Virus record (IMG/VR): IMGVR_UViG_3300017782_000287
Location: 1-20,942 of that record
DNA length: 20,942 bases
Direction: 5' to 3' (one strand)
From: a virus
The stretch's first letter is position 1. Every line of letters starts with the position of its first letter. A model generated the notes under the pieces. It was not told where the DNA came from, did not search any database, and worked only from the letters and a program-made list of their open reading frames with translations. Positions 20,224-20,942 of this stretch are shown piece by piece. Both the position numbers and the translations under genes were made by a program.

Positions 20224-20942
20224 TGCAGTTTGCTGTTGATTTACAAAAGAAAACAGGCAAGAGTTGGTTATCTTACAGCTCTATTAAATTAGCTGTTGAG
20301 GATCTGGTAAACTTTGAGGCTTACTGTGCTGGTACTTACTACAAGGATTCTGATGCATTAACTTTTGGTTCTGCATACGATTGTCTCTTATTTGAAAAGG
20401 ATAAGTTTAAGAAGAGATTTGCTGTTATGGACGATAGGGAAATTGTCGATGAGATTGGCGGAAAGAACCCTAGAGTTACCAAAAAATATAGAGATTGGAA
20501 ACAGCAGTTTTCTGAAGGAGCGGAAGGTAAAAAACTTTTATCAGGAGATGACTACCACAAGGCTTTAGCAATGATCAAAAGATTGAAGTCTACAAATATG
20601 TATGATATGTATTTAGCAGATGCTGAATATCAGTATGAAGCATCAGGGTTTATAAAAGATGTGCCTGTTCACGGATTTTTAGATGCTAAGGGTAAAGACT
20701 ACATAGTGGATGTTAAGAGTGCTAGATCGGTGAATTCTTTTCGAGGATCTGTATTTAACTTCTCTTATGATTTACAAGCATATGTATATACGCAACTCAC
20801 TGGTATTCAAGACTATATATGGGTTGTGCAAGAAACAACATATCCCTATACAATGGGATTATTTACGTGTTCTGAGCGAACATTAGAATCTGGCAAACGA
20901 AAGTTTGAAACAGGAGTGGACATTATCCGCTCATATCTTGAT
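20223..20942 (+). CDS. RecE-like PD-(D/E)XK exonuclease (C-terminus beyond window)
   Basis: The frame from the ATG at 20223 stays open for 240 codons to the right edge. Motifs fit the exonuclease VIII/YqaJ-like PD-(D/E)XK fold: LTFGSAYDCLLFE (about 46-58), VHGFLDAKGKDYIVDVKSA (149-167, with Asp154, Asp163 and Lys165 as catalytic candidates) and YDLQAYVY (182-189, Gln185). It would resect double-stranded DNA ends to give single strands for the annealing protein encoded directly before it. The family's usual length is about 250-350 residues, so only a short C-terminal part should be missing. Confidence 0.82.
   Translation, partial: MQFAVDLQKKTGKSWLSYSSIKLAVEDLVNFEAYCAGTYYKDSDALTFGSAYDCLLFEKDKFKKRFAVMDDREIVDEIGGKNPRVTKKYRDWKQQFSEGAEGKKLLSGDDYHKALAMIKRLKSTNMYDMYLADAEYQYEASGFIKDVPVHGFLDAKGKDYIVDVKSARSVNSFRGSVFNFSYDLQAYVYTQLTGIQDYIWVVQETTYPYTMGLFTCSERTLESGKRKFETGVDIIRSYLD

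Noticed and set aside
20365-20568. Rightward 67-codon open frame
   Set aside because: It is another frame within the exonuclease gene, whose frame holds the catalytic motifs.

Overview
The window looks like part of an AT-rich tailed bacteriophage (or prophage) genome infecting a member of the Bacteroidota, most likely a flavobacterium-type host. The phage call rests on a large terminase, a portal protein, two fibre proteins, a GroES-like co-chaperonin, two cell-wall lytic enzymes, an ArdC-type antirestriction protein and a recombination pair (single-strand annealing protein plus PD-(D/E)XK exonuclease). The host call rests on the promoters and start sites. Several gene starts are preceded by the Bacteroidota -7 element TAnnTTTG, and ribosome-binding regions are A-rich leaders without Shine-Dalgarno sequences. 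Portal and terminase resemble the long variants seen in Bacteroidota phages, including crAss-like podoviruses, but I cannot test that affiliation here. No major capsid gene, tRNA, CRISPR array or insertion sequence is visible.

Left arm (1-13867, almost all leftward): this is the late module. In transcription order it runs M15 peptidase endolysin, a Gly/Tyr/Met-rich small protein, a lysozyme/transglycosylase-like protein, a 58-residue protein, a 324-residue fibre-like protein, two small unknown proteins, a GroES-like protein, a putative small terminase, the large terminase, the portal, and a giant fibre protein of at least 1554 residues that runs off the left edge. TATCTTTG-type -7 boxes precede the endolysin, the 324-residue fibre gene and the portal. 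One rightward gene (11733-12356, winged-helix-like) interrupts the module. Its promoter faces the late promoter of the fibre gene across a palindrome, so it is a candidate late-gene regulator.

Centre (13868-14902): a rightward HNH endonuclease gene is followed by a region of about 720 bases without a convincing gene. It holds a good promoter, a GC-richer stretch with a possible pseudoknot RNA or a 31-residue ORF, direct and inverted repeats, and AT-rich DNA. This junction of leftward and rightward transcription could be a control region or a replication origin.

Right arm (14903-20942, all rightward): this is the early or accessory and recombination module. Its first part has a cassette-like layout in which genes are separated by an RNA hairpin and then a near-repeated A-rich leader. 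Two of the hairpins differ by compensatory changes. Next comes a dense run of about nine very small genes, including two tandem single-membrane-segment peptides, a coiled-coil peptide and a four-cysteine zinc-binding-like peptide, several of them joined by ATGA overlaps. The window ends with a promoter-led annealing protein gene (DUF1071/Sak3-like) translationally coupled to a RecE-like exonuclease gene cut by the right edge.
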